From Gracilariopsis chorda (lineage: Eukaryota; Rhodophyta; Florideophyceae; Gracilariales; Gracilariaceae): a stretch of DNA of 64,000 nt. Below, one piece after another: positions 10,801 to 20,376 of this stretch (the first letter of the stretch is position 1; every line of letters starts with the position of its first letter). Both the position numbers and the translations under genes were made by a program. The stretch is from positions 62,001-126,000 of the forward strand of contig NBIV01000205.1 of assembly GCA_003194525.1 (NCBI GenBank). Direction: 5' to 3'. The notes beneath the pieces are model-generated. The model saw only the letters and a list, made by a program, of their open reading frames with translations, was not told the origin of the DNA and made no database searches.

Positions 10801-13193
10801 TTGGATTGCAACGCGATTGGTCGGTCTTGTACCCATTGTGCTCGTGAGCAAGTCAAGCTACGCCGCTATGCGAAGAAATTGACCCTGTTCCCGGCACGGG
10901 CTCCGCTAGAATTTGTCGCCATCGATATACTCGGTGAGTTCCTTCACACTGCACGTGGTAACAAGTTTCTACTCGTAATAACGGACAGGTTCTCGAAGCT
11001 CGTCCGGACTGTACCGTTGAAGAAGATTACCGCACGATCCATGGCAGAAGCATTTGTCCGTCACTGGGTTCTCGTCTACGGTCCACCGGTTAATCTCTTA
11101 TCCGATAACGGACCGCAGTTCGCCGCGCGTTTCTTCCAAGATGTTTGTAGAATACTTGACATCAGAAATCTGTTTACAACGACATACCATCCCCAAGCAA
11201 ATGGGCAGGTGGAACGGTTTAACCGAACGTTGTTGTCCGCTTTACGTGCGTATGCAGTTGAGCACCCCTTACATGGGATTTGTACACAGACACCGTGACG
11301 TACGCGTACAATACGCAGGTACACAGAGTAACTGGCTTATCACCCTTCGAGCTGGTGCTCTCACGTCCCCCACCGCCTGTGGCGATTGAGTCGCAGCCAA
11401 CGCAGGACAAGTACCCGTCAACGGTTGATCATTACATTCGATGGAAGAGTTGGCTCACACGGATGGTCCCGGTCGCGAAATCGTCAATGACGCGAGCGCA
11501 ACGAGCGTATCAACGAAATTTCGATGCCCGAGTCCGTCGGCCCCTTCCCTCACTGGAAGCAGGACAGTTCGTCTTCGTCAGGAAGGAATACTACAACCCT
11601 GAGAAGGAGAAACGCCACAAACTCTCGCCCATTGCGGATGGCCCCTACAAGGTCATTTCAGTGAGCCGAGACACAGTTGTACTGGAAGTTGGCGATTCTC
11701 ATGAACGGTTCAGCCGCGATCGCGTCGTACAAGCCCCTAACCCGCATTCGGAAGTTGTACTGGCTCCCGGAATCCCGGACGCTCGACTGATGCCCACTGC
11801 AGAAGCACGTTCCTCGCACCGCGCAATTAGCGTTGCGCGCCCATCGAGAGGTCTCTCGGACATACCGATTCTGTCGCAGCCATCTTCGGAATCTCCGGTA
11901 CACGTTCGCTCGCGCTTTACGCCGCGTGTCGAACCTCCGTCAGACGTTGTTTCAGCCCCCGTCGCCGCCCTGGCTAAGGAGGGGGAGGAGGCCAGTCAAT
12001 CCCGCTTTTCAGCGAAGTCTACACCGCCGTCGCGAGCTCCTGTAAACTCTCGTGAGGCACGGCAACCTGAAGTAGGGACACCGCACGCTACCACCGCACG
12101 CGTGGAACTACCTCAGCAGACTGGAAGGACCGGCCCCGCCGATGGAAAGCCTCGTGAGCACGCTACGCAGTCACCCCCGTTAAGGGAGCACACTGCCAAC
12201 CGCACTCGCGAGACGCTGCAAAGAAAACCGGACACAGACACTGTGCTGTCATCTCCCGTTGGAGGAATGAACACAGGAAGCCTGGCTCGGAACCCGGACG
12301 CTCCGTTGGCCCCCTACTCACCGGCTCCCGTCGAGAAAGTTGTAAGGACCCCCGCCGCTGCAGCGCAGACTAAGCAAGTCACGGCAGATCCCGGTGTATG
12401 GAACCCTGATGTACAGGACGCTTCGACACCCTCGCAAGTGGATGCGCAAGGTCCCACAAATGGGTTATCTGAAATTGAATCGTCTCTCATTAGAGGAAGT
12501 CTCTCTGGTACTGTACCAAGCAGCTCAGATCATCTGAATTCAGCTCACAGTATTGAAAGACTGGTTGCGTCAACCCCAGCAGGGATGGCCCACACCGCAT
12601 ATGCAGGAGAGCCTGATCGCCACGTGTTGCGAGATGTGCACCACACACCCATTCACGGTGACACAGCTCTGCAGTACAGGACGACGACAGCCAACCATTT
12701 GGATACGCCTCGCCAACCGGCACCCGCCGTGGCACATGAACCGCCTCCCCGTCACCAACCGTTGGAAATGGGACGAGGAAGCCTTCGCAGACTAGCGGTA
12801 CGATCTCCCGAATCCGATGGGGTAGCGTCAACCTCAACGAGGAATTCAGTCGACCCTCATCAGGAAATCACATGGTCAACGCCGCAAGCGAACGCCACGA
12901 ACCGTTGGACGGACTCATCACCGGCTTTGCCGTCGGAAACAGCCGTTGTACGGACTGCAACCGGAACCGCGAAGCGTGACGTTTACTCGAAGGAGTTCAT
13001 TATCGACCGTATCGTCGGGCACAGTTACAACCCAGAGGGATATATTCAGTACCAGGTGCGCTGGTATGGGTACCCGCCGTCCCATAACACGGACGAACCG
13101 GTAGAGAACTTGCCCCGATCGAAAATCGTGCAGTATCACCACCGTACCAGAACGGGAATACCAGGCACGATTGACCGAGCGCTCGTTGGATAA
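7861..13193 (+). pseudogene. Pol polyprotein: protease, RT, RNase H, integrase, chromodomain (two disruptions)
   Basis: The pol frame is open from at least 7861, overlapping the gag end in the -1 frame. Protease: LDTGA with Asp at 8146, and ILGCDF downstream. An in-frame TGA at 9049-9051 separates it from RT, which follows with LGEVSATEHRIDLL, FGLTNAPATFQ and YLDD at 9571-9582. RNase H: TDASDYQIGCALF. Integrase: HHCC zinc finger near 10720-10850, then Asp 10924, Asp 11104 and Glu 11212, the last pair with the usual 35-residue spacing. A frameshift just before 11300 moves the frame to the integrase tail. The C-terminus is a chromodomain (about 12985-13150; IIDRIVGHSY and YQVRWYGYPP), which targets insertion to modified chromatin in this family. 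A Pro/Ser-rich linker precedes it. Confidence 0.92.
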
Positions 13194-13486
13194 TCCACTG
13201 ACTTGGTCAGGTGAGCCGTGAGCCCGGTTTTCCGGTGTGAAGATGGATGCCTTCAGAATGCGAGAAGATGGAAACCTCATGGAAGAGAAGATGAAGCTGG
13301 CTCATGAAGAGAAGAAGAAGACCTTGGATAGGAAGAAGCAAGGAAGAAAAAGAAGAAAAAGACACAAGCCCCACGAGGGAAGTTAAGCGTTTATTCGTTA
13401 ACACGTAATTTCCCTCGCCTACCACTACCACGACCCCAACTATCAGGGATGGTGGACGCCAACCGTGGGAACATCACTTCGCTCCC
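13194..13486. other. Spacer between convergent pol and antisense ORF
   Basis: Purine-rich (GAAGA/GGAAG repeats at about 13260-13380). It is a likely site of both 3' ends; no gene seen. Confidence 0.5.
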
Positions 13487-15463
13487 TCAAGAGGATGGAC
13501 CACCACTCTGATGAGGATGGCCTGGCTGCGCCAGCAGCGCTAGCATGGCCGCCCGCATTTGCGCGATGTCACCGGAAGCTCCCGAGGTATCCATTCCTAG
13601 TTCGCCAAGGAATTGGGCAATGATGGCCGCACGGTCCTGACTGGTCACACTCGCCGATGGCGTGCCACTTCCAACCGGAGCGGTATGGAAGGGACCACCA
13701 CCGACTTGAGGAATGTTCCAAGACGGAACCTGACTCGGCCCAGCCGGAGGAGCCACGGATGGACCCGGAGTAGAGTACGCCGGCACCCTGAAGCCCTCAG
13801 CTGAGGGAAAGCCACCGCCACCGTTTGCGCCCACCCCAGTCGCGGGAGGATCATTGTCCATCATTGGATCGGCCTCCTCATAGGGTTGGAAGTATCCGTC
13901 ATTGACGATGTAGCCCGTCGGATGACCCGGTGGAACAACTCGCTCGCGATCGCGGAGTGCCAATGCCTCCGGCTCGGAGATGAAGCGACGCTCTACGGGA
14001 TCGTAGTAGACGTAATCACCCGCCAACGGAGTTCGGCGCCCCGGAGACCGGTCGGCTGGATTGGTACCTTGATGACGGCGACTCCATTGGATGGGCACAC
14101 TGTTCCAGTCAACCTGGTCCATCGCGTCCAACAGGGAGATAGCCTCATTATAGTTGCCGGCACCGCCGAGGACGAGGGAGAGATCCAATGAACGGATGCC
14201 ACTACGCACTCGCGGAGGGAGATACCACAGTCTGAACTGGTCGTAAACCTCGAAGACGAGATACGCCGCTTCGCGGGCGACCCACTCAGTGAGGACAACG
14301 GACCACCACCCGGAGAACGGATTGCTGCATAGTCGACTACCGATGTAGGTGATGCATGGCGGAAGCTCGATGTAGCAACCCCTGCAAGCCTCGTGGGCAG
14401 CCCACATCCTCGGTAGGGGAACGTAACGGCCTCGCATGTACTGCGGTCGGATGCGCTCAGCTTCAACGTTCTGATACGGTATCATGTACCCGAAACGGGA
14501 TCGGGAACGACGTTCAAAACGGATCATCTGGAGGAAGTTAGACCGCGGATTATGGCGAAGATAACGGAACTCAGCACGAAGTATCGGCCTTGCCCAACAC
14601 AGGTAGTTCTGGTGAACAGATGCCGATGGACCCCGCTCTGGGATGGACGGAGCCAACGCTGCTAAGCGGTCCCCATACCCCATTTCACCTTGGGTGGGGT
14701 AGAAGGCAATATCAAACTGATATTCTTCTGGGACCGGGAATTCCGATGGAGTCCGATACAACCGCTGATACGCGAGCTGAATCATCGCGATACGCGCTTG
14801 CGCCCCACTCTCACCACGACGGTGGACCAAGACGTGCGTCGGCACGGCGACCCGGTTACGCCAGTCGAAGCTGAGAGTCATCCATACGTGGAGATCGCCC
14901 GGAAGGAGTCCGCTACCATCAGCATACTGCTCGATGAGATCTTCATTTTGCACCAACGTTGGGTGGAACCAAGGCGCACCGCTGTAGCGAGAAGGCTGCT
15001 CGGCCGGATCAACGGATAACAGCTCGTCATACGACGGTAGTGCGCTCGCCGCAGGCGACGGAACCGACATACTTGGAGTGGCAGGTGTACCGCCCGAGGC
15101 GTTGCTTGGATGACCCGCAGAGGACAGAAGCGGTGCAGTCGGAAAACCGGAAAAGAAACCCGATGGCGGAAGATTGTTCCCGCCATGCGGATCGTTGTTG
15201 CTGGGATTCATCGCTGAAGGCGCGGAAGGTAAAGCAGGTCGTCGCGGGATAGGCGGAGAGTTGCTGACGTCGAGTTGTTCTCGGTGGATATCCACTTGAG
15301 TGAAGACAAAACCCGAGCCGGATACGGTACCATCACTTGACGCGGACATACTTACGCACAACGCGCTGTCGCGGCTCACGCTCACCGAATGTGGTTCTTG
15401 CTCCTTAAGGAGGGGGAGATGAAGTGCAACGCTCCTAGCGGTATCAGCACGTCGTGCGCTCAT
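13487..15463 (-). CDS. Antisense accessory ORF of the retrotransposon, unknown function (658 aa)
   Basis: A long open frame on the opposite strand between the end of pol and the 3' LTR. The first ATG (15463) lies 44 bp inside the LTR; a second ATG at 15349 is fully internal and is an equally good start. The N-terminal 150 residues are Ser/Pro/Gly-rich. The middle (about 170-440) looks globular and is rich in Trp, Tyr and Arg (for example YLCWARPILRAEFRYL). The tail is Gly/Pro-rich and ends in a short helix (MRAAMLALLAQ). I see no protease, envelope, zinc-knuckle or transmembrane signature. Other plant and algal Ty3 elements carry extra ORFs here, but I do not recognise this family. Being open over 658 codons in an element with broken pol suggests selection or youth. 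Confidence 0.7.
   Translation of the reverse strand: MSARRADTARSVALHLPLLKEQEPHSVSVSRDSALCVSMSASSDGTVSGSGFVFTQVDIHREQLDVSNSPPIPRRPALPSAPSAMNPSNNDPHGGNNLPPSGFFSGFPTAPLLSSAGHPSNASGGTPATPSMSVPSPAASALPSYDELLSVDPAEQPSRYSGAPWFHPTLVQNEDLIEQYADGSGLLPGDLHVWMTLSFDWRNRVAVPTHVLVHRRGESGAQARIAMIQLAYQRLYRTPSEFPVPEEYQFDIAFYPTQGEMGYGDRLAALAPSIPERGPSASVHQNYLCWARPILRAEFRYLRHNPRSNFLQMIRFERRSRSRFGYMIPYQNVEAERIRPQYMRGRYVPLPRMWAAHEACRGCYIELPPCITYIGSRLCSNPFSGWWSVVLTEWVAREAAYLVFEVYDQFRLWYLPPRVRSGIRSLDLSLVLGGAGNYNEAISLLDAMDQVDWNSVPIQWSRRHQGTNPADRSPGRRTPLAGDYVYYDPVERRFISEPEALALRDRERVVPPGHPTGYIVNDGYFQPYEEADPMMDNDPPATGVGANGGGGFPSAEGFRVPAYSTPGPSVAPPAGPSQVPSWNIPQVGGGPFHTAPVGSGTPSASVTSQDRAAIIAQFLGELGMDTSGASGDIAQMRAAMLALLAQPGHPHQSGGPSS
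15406..15419 (+). other. Polypurine tract
   Basis: AAGGAGGGGGAG (15407-15418) abuts the 3' LTR start, the expected place for plus-strand priming. The same 12-mer occurs inside pol at 8863-8874 and 11976-11987. Confidence 0.75.
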
Positions 15464-16199
15464 ATCCCGCTCTGGCGATGCTCACCACTTTGCCGTGAAG
15501 TATGAGTGTTACACCGGTAATCTGTTTCCGTTGGAAGGGCCCCAATTTGGTTGACAAGTGTAGTGCACAGCATTGCTGGCTTGTGCCACACGTGTGTAGT
15601 GTTTTGCACCCCCGTAGGGACATTATTAGTTATTATTAGTTAATTACTACTGTACTGTCAGGGCGCGGACCACCACTACTTATGTGTGTGAGCTCCGGCT
15701 GCCCGGGTCAAAGTAAACGCAACAAGCGAGTGTCTGGCTCTAACTCAGGTTCCCTGGTGAGTGTCCACCTCCGTCTGGAGAGACGCCATCCTGTGAAGGC
15801 CTAGTTACCCACCTCGCGGAGCTCATCACATTCTTACCACCATTGTGTTTGTTTTTGTGCACGCTTTTACAGCGATTGTTATTCTTTGCCCCGTATACAG
15901 GTGTTGCCTCACTAGCAACTACCGGTGATTACCGTTGCTGTTTTCGCCACCGCCCCACTCGTGTGGACACCGTGCCGCTCTTGCGCGTCGCCCACCACTC
16001 GTGTGTCGCTGCATTTTCCGCTTTCCCACTCCGTGGTCTGTCTTTGTCTCTACACCTGTACGCCAGTCGTGACGGTGAGTCCCGGTCTTACACCCGGCTC
16101 CGTGTACTCACCACAGGTGGTTCTTTCGCTGCGCTACCCTGCTGAGGAGGACGTCGAACACCCTCGTGTGTCTGTCCCATCTTGGGGTATTGCACCACA
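15420..16199 (+). repeat. 3' LTR (780 bp)
   Basis: Near-identical to 4720-5499, followed by the target duplication AGGTG (16200-16204). The start codon of the antisense ORF lies in its first 44 bp. Confidence 0.95.
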
Positions 16200-17244
16200 A
16201 GGTGGTCTCGACAGAGCAGTACCTGTTGGTTCATGAAAGGGAAAGAACCAGGCGGAGAGATAACTAGAATTTCACCCTCTGATGTCCATTTATTGACATG
16301 TGCGGGGACGTTGTACCAAGTTCTTAGAGGAAGCAAAACGACGCGACAGTAAGGCTCAGAGCGATGCACAACTTCCTCAAAGCGATGCAATACGGACGTT
16401 ATCAAGTTCTTATCAAATGGAGGGTTACCCGCAGCACTTTCAACTGTACATTCCTTATCCTCCCACGTTCCAAATGCACCAAAATCATAGTCTACTTCGT
16501 CCTTGCTGCAATAAAACCGCAGTATCCCACTCTCATTAAAACAATCAGCAAACAGCTCCGTGTTTACATCGCATGTAAACAGCCACAGGTTGTACAGACT
16601 CGTAACGGTTATCCAGATGGTAACGATATCGTTTCTTGCATGTTTTGGAATGATAGCATCCACCAATGCGCTCAAAAGCAAAGTACAAACATATCCAGGC
16701 CTCACACAGTGTACAATTCCGTTGAGAAGCAGGACGCCCTCTCTTTCAAAGATAGCGTATGAATCAGGGCGGCACTGCTTGGACCACTCGTAAAACCTCT
16801 TCCCCACTCGCTTAGACAAATTGCACGACAGCCAGTACGTTCGTTTCTGAGATTAATCACTCACAGGTATGATGAATCGGTAGTGCCTGTACTTACCCCT
16901 CTGTTTACGAATGGGTTGCCATACAATAGAAAGTGAAACGGAAATACGGAAAAGCGCATCCATGTGCCACAGGAGCACGGTTTTTGACGTTCTGGTTTCA
17001 ATATTTGCAGTGAATAGCCACAAAACGCGCGCTCCACCCAGTTGAATGGGTCAAAAAGGATGTTAGGCAGGAAGAGTCGAAACAATTTTGGAGCTTTTGA
17101 ACAGAATGGTAGATTGGGCGAAGTGTCTTTGTGCCGGCTATGGCGTTGTTGATGGGCCGGAAAAATGCAATACGTGTACAAAAGTCGCAGGAATAGATAG
17201 GAAAAAGAGGTATATAACTTTGTGAGAGCCATGGACTGACTCAT
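16200..17244 (-). pseudogene. ORF2 copy A, 5' segment: PCIF1-like adenine-N6 methyltransferase with a 50-nt intron
   Basis: Exon 1 runs from ATG 17244 to 16897 and exon 2 from 16846 into the insertion site. The intron 16896-16847 begins GTAAGTAC, has GATTAAT near its end and closes CTCAG; splicing is phase 0 and restores one open frame. Counted with 4719-4423 and a single AGGTG, the exons total 1287 nt, 429 codons with stop, so the gene was open until the chromovirus landed. Domain: ELFADCFNES, YCSKDE, FGAFGTW and AGNPPF (NPPF at 16426-16415) follow the order of the PCIF1 cap-adenosine methyltransferase core. NPPF is the catalytic motif of N6-adenine methylases. No WW domain is visible. The same order of motifs appears in copy B. 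Substrate (RNA cap, mRNA or DNA) cannot be told from sequence. Confidence 0.8.
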
Positions 17245-18027
17245 TCGAAGTCGAACGAACCGGCAAAGCAGTGGCTGAGAGCGGAAAAATGAGAACTCTT
17301 TTCTCAGTTAGCGGTTTTCTTCCTCAAGCGGAAAGTGGCGAGACGAGATCAGCTGACATCCCGGTAAACGGAAAGTGCCTTAGCTCCTCCACACATAAAT
17401 AACAGTTATTTTTTCGAATGCTCTTTTTTTGCACACTGTGCATGGTTTTGCACGTAATTAAAAGAAAACAGGCGGTTGGTGCCCGACTGTGCACTTTGCT
17501 CTTCACCGCGACGCGAGCGCTGTGTCATCACGTAGTGTAGATACACGTAGCGACACACAATAAAGTGCCTGCCCGCCGGCGAGAGCGCCAGAGGGAAGGG
17601 AGCATCGATTCTCTCTTGTCTCACGCTGTGAGAGGAAGACTGTGCTCGTCTTTTGCTTTACTTTGTGAGCTTGCGCTGCTCTGTGTTATATGTTGTGTTC
17701 TACTGTAATGCTGATTGACAAGCGCAATTCAGCGCAGCGGCTCGCGCGCCGCTGTAAAGGGCGCGCCGCTGTAAAAGGCGCGCCGCGCGCGCACACGTAA
17801 GGCTGTAAGATGCGCAGCAGTCGCTGAGAGAAGGCGCACGCGCCGCGCTGCCGCTTCAAGCCCTCTCTCTTCCGCGCGCCATTCGCGCAGCCCGCCCCCT
17901 CTCCTGCGCGCAGCCGCCGCCCGATTCGGGCCGCCTATAAAGCTGCCACCTTCGCTCGCCGACACCGCTCCCCCCCGCTTCTCCGACCAGCCCCCCCCGC
18001 TTCTGCCTCTGCCGCAATCCATTTCAA
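17245..18027. other. Intergenic region right of element copy A
   Basis: Contains the unknown right end of the two-gene element. At 17745-17790 there are two tandem GCGCGCCGCTGTAAA units, then GC-rich DNA up to the next gene. No inverted terminal repeat could be recognised. No gene seen. Confidence 0.6.
17936..17941 (+). promoter_or_regulatory. TATA-box-like element
   Basis: TATAAA in a GC-rich stretch, 87 bp before the ATG at 18028. Two C-runs (about 17970 and 17990) lie between it and the start codon. Confidence 0.5.
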
Positions 18028-18717
18028 ATGGGGGCCAGCTGCAGCTGTCTAAGAGCCGATCAGCCGCCGCGCGCCCCATCGCGCCCGCCCCCCCCCCGAC
18101 GCAAGGTGCGCGCCGCAGAGCTGGCGCGACCGCAACCGCCGCAGCGCCCCCCCCGCAGCGCCACGCACCTCTTTCCGTCACGCCACCACGCGCAGCCGCC
18201 GCCGTCGTCAACCGTCCCGGGCAGCTTCGGAATGCTCTCCGTGCCGTCCGGCGCCCCCCCCCGCGCCGACGCCGCCGCGTACCCGTCGTCAAGCCTCATG
18301 GCGTCGGACGTGGTTCGCGTCGAGTCGGCGAGCATCACCGATCTCGCCATCACCATAAACGACTCGGACCTGGAACGAGCCGTCTGTGACGTGCCCAGTG
18401 GGGACGTGCCCAGTGAGCACGTGCCCGCCTCCGATCTCGTCCTCGTGGATGACGTCTCGGCGCTTTCGGCGCACTCCGACCGCCCGCAGAGCGCCCGCCG
18501 CTTGCGCAGCGTCGACCAGCGTGCCGAGGAGGCGCAGGGAAGCCAACCGGATGCGTTGCTTGCCAGGGGGTCTGTGGATCACAGCCGGCCGCCTTCAGTC
18601 ATGATGCACATCTTGCATTATGAAAGCCTGGAGGTGAAGGCCAGCGTGGATCACAAGGCTGTTGTTCTGCATTCTCTCAGAAATGGACGCGCGTCTTCGG
18701 CTGATTCTTCGCTCTAA
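18028..18717 (+). CDS. Unknown protein with N-myristoylation/palmitoylation-type start (229 aa)
   Basis: Starts MGASCSCL: Gly2 with Ser6 fits the N-myristoylation pattern, and Cys5 and Cys7 could be palmitoylated, so membrane attachment is likely (inference). Residues 10-60 are Pro/Arg-rich and probably disordered. A short pentapeptide repeat (DVPSG, DVPSE, HVPAS) comes from a 15-bp DNA repeat at 18388-18415. The C-terminal 35 residues (HILHYESLEVKASVDHK) look structured. No known domain is recognised. The frame is supported by a TATA-like box, an ATG with clear upstream context and third-position GC bias; a shadow frame on the other strand is compositional. Confidence 0.6.
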   Translation: MGASCSCLRADQPPRAPSRPPPPRRKVRAAELARPQPPQRPPRSATHLFPSRHHAQPPPSSTVPGSFGMLSVPSGAPPRADAAAYPSSSLMASDVVRVESASITDLAITINDSDLERAVCDVPSGDVPSEHVPASDLVLVDDVSALSAHSDRPQSARRLRSVDQRAEEAQGSQPDALLARGSVDHSRPPSVMMHILHYESLEVKASVDHKAVVLHSLRNGRASSADSSL

Positions 18718-18988
18718 GCGTGCTGCTCTGCGGTGACCGTTTCTTGCGTTCTCATTTTGTTTGTTTTTTTTTGTCGTCCTATCCGGCTTGTTTCTTATAC
18801 ATACTGTGTATGTCTCCTACGGCTCCTAACTGTTACATTTTGTTTGTGGGAGCGCGCTTCCGCTGACGGAGTGCGTTGCGCTGTTGCATCGGCTCTCAAT
18901 TCGTGCACGCGTGCTCTCTCTCTCTCCTGCTCATCAACACGTTTGCTTAATTTTTTTTTGATAAAAATAGTATCGCGTGTGAGCTCAC

Positions 18989-19804
18989 ATGCTCATCACG
19001 TTCATTGCCAGCTGTTCACTTTCAACCACACACCGCCATGCTGTCAACGCCTTTCTTACACCGCATCTGTCCATCTGTGCACTGCCGCTGTCCTGCCCAC
19101 CCGCTTCTCCCTCAGCTCTATCCCCCATTCGAAACCCCGCCACTGCGCCGCCGCGTCTCAGCGCAAAACTCACCATGAAGCCCACTCCACAGCACCACTT
19201 CAGCAACCTCACAATCGGCGTTCTAGAGCTGCAAGGCGATTTTGCGGAGCACACCGCAATGCTGCGTCGCTGCGGAGCCGGAAAGGTAACCGGCGTTCGC
19301 GAAACGCATCACCTCCAGCACATCGACGCGCTGGTAATTCCAGGCGGCGAATCCACCGTCATAAGCAAACTGCTCGTCGATTTAAAGTTGATGCAGCCCA
19401 TTCAAAAGCTCGTCGCCGAAAACGCTCTCCCGGTGTTCGGAACATGCGCGGGCTGCATTCTGCTCGCCGCTCAAATCAAACAGAGAAACGAACAAGCGCG
19501 CATTGGCGTGCTTGACGTCGTCGTGGACCGTAACGCGTATGGCTCGCAGATTCACTCTTTTGAAGTTCACCTTCGTTCGAATCGACTGCCCTTTATTGAC
19601 GCCCCGCCCTTGCGCGCTGTGCATATCCGCGCGCCGGCTATCGTGCATGTTGGTGAGCGCGTTGACGTGTTGGCTACTTTTAATCACACTCCCGTTTTGG
19701 TTAGACAGGGTAATATCCTGGCGTGCACGTTTCACCCGGAGCTCACTGAAGACACTCGTATTCACAAGCTCTTCTTAGAAATGGTTGCGCAACACAAGCG
19801 ATAA
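18989..19804 (+). CDS. pdxT: PdxT/Pdx2-type glutaminase subunit of pyridoxal 5'-phosphate synthase
   Basis: Class I glutamine amidotransferase that feeds ammonia to PdxS/Pdx1 in vitamin B6 synthesis. Signature blocks: GVLELQGDFAEH, PGGESTV, GTCAGCILLA with the nucleophile Cys, and TFHPEL with the catalytic His-x-Glu pair. In the short form (ATG at 19175) these are about Cys91, His187 and Glu189, and length (209 aa) is typical. An in-frame ATG at 18989 adds 62 residues with no Asp or Glu and many Ser, Pro and Ala, resembling an organelle transit peptide. I give the long form; the short start CACCATGAAG is an equally good choice. No PdxS partner gene is in the window. Confidence 0.93.
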   Translation: MLITFIASCSLSTTHRHAVNAFLTPHLSICALPLSCPPASPSALSPIRNPATAPPRLSAKLTMKPTPQHHFSNLTIGVLELQGDFAEHTAMLRRCGAGKVTGVRETHHLQHIDALVIPGGESTVISKLLVDLKLMQPIQKLVAENALPVFGTCAGCILLAAQIKQRNEQARIGVLDVVVDRNAYGSQIHSFEVHLRSNRLPFIDAPPLRAVHIRAPAIVHVGERVDVLATFNHTPVLVRQGNILACTFHPELTEDTRIHKLFLEMVAQHKR

Positions 19805-19878
19805 CAAACTGCTCACAAACACCACGCGTGGAAAGGCGTGCCGCTTCTGTTGTGTACCATACGGGCTCCAACTTTGAT

Positions 19879-20376
19879 TCATGCATCTTGTTGGTCCAAG
19901 TTCGGCGCTGTTGCCGCGCTTGTTTCCACGTGCTGTATCAGCAGCTTTGCCACGTCGGAATGACGTCCATTGTGAGCTTCATCAAGAGCGGTCTTGCCGT
20001 ACTTGTTCTCCACAACCGCTTTAGCGCCGTGTTTTAGAAGCAGCTGAACAACTTGTTCCTGCCCAGTAAGCGATGCATAATGTAAAGCAGTAGATCCCCA
20101 AGTGTTTACTTGGTCAATTGAAGCATTCTCGTTGAGCAGCAGTTGCACAATCTCCGCGTGCCCGTTTGCGCAGCATAGGTGAAGCGCGCTGTTTCCGGAT
20201 TGCTTGTCGGTGGCTGACATCACTGCTGGGAGAAGCTTGTTTAGAGCGCTGTTCTCTTGCTTGTACCTTGATATGATTGACTTTGCTAGCGGTTCATCGC
20301 CTGCGCGAGCGGCTTGTCGAAGCTGTTCTGCGCTTGACGCCACTGTGAAGTGTTCATTGTCCGACTGGCACTGCAT
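19879..20376 (-). CDS. Small ankyrin-repeat protein (165 aa)
   Basis: Three to four ankyrin repeats: GNSALHLCCANGHAEIVQLL, GSTALHYASLTGQEQVVQLL and GKTALDEAHNGRHSDVAKLL, after a helical N-terminus (AEQLRQAARAGDEPLAKSII). Size and arrangement resemble small soluble ankyrin chaperones such as yeast Yar1, but the match is at domain level only. Such proteins bind partner proteins; the partner is unknown here. ATG at 20376. It converges on pdxT, with 74 bp between the stops. Confidence 0.85.
   Translation of the reverse strand: MQCQSDNEHFTVASSAEQLRQAARAGDEPLAKSIISRYKQENSALNKLLPAVMSATDKQSGNSALHLCCANGHAEIVQLLLNENASIDQVNTWGSTALHYASLTGQEQVVQLLLKHGAKAVVENKYGKTALDEAHNGRHSDVAKLLIQHVETSAATAPNLDQQDA

Larger units (their letters stand above)
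4720..16199 (+). mobile_element. Ty3/gypsy LTR retrotransposon, chromovirus, 11.48 kb
   Basis: Two 780-bp LTRs (TG...CA) flank gag and pol in the order protease, reverse transcriptase, RNase H, integrase, chromodomain. This order and the chromodomain define Ty3/gypsy chromoviruses. A 5-bp target duplication AGGTG is seen at 4715-4719 and 16200-16204. The LTRs differ at two positions by my reading (T/C near 4828, G/T near 5424), so the insertion is young. It sits inside ORF2 of the two-gene element copy A. Between pol and the 3' LTR it carries an extra 658-codon ORF on the opposite strand. pol has one in-frame stop and one frameshift, so this copy probably cannot move on its own. Confidence 0.95.

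Noticed and set aside
17729..18292. 187-codon minus frame opposite the N-myristoyl-type gene
   Set aside because: Extreme Gly/Arg/Ala low complexity from GC-rich DNA; the plus frame has a better start and structured tail.
18733..19515. 260-codon plus frame overlapping pdxT
   Set aside because: Shadow frame, basic and His/Arg-rich; PdxT motifs are in the other frame.
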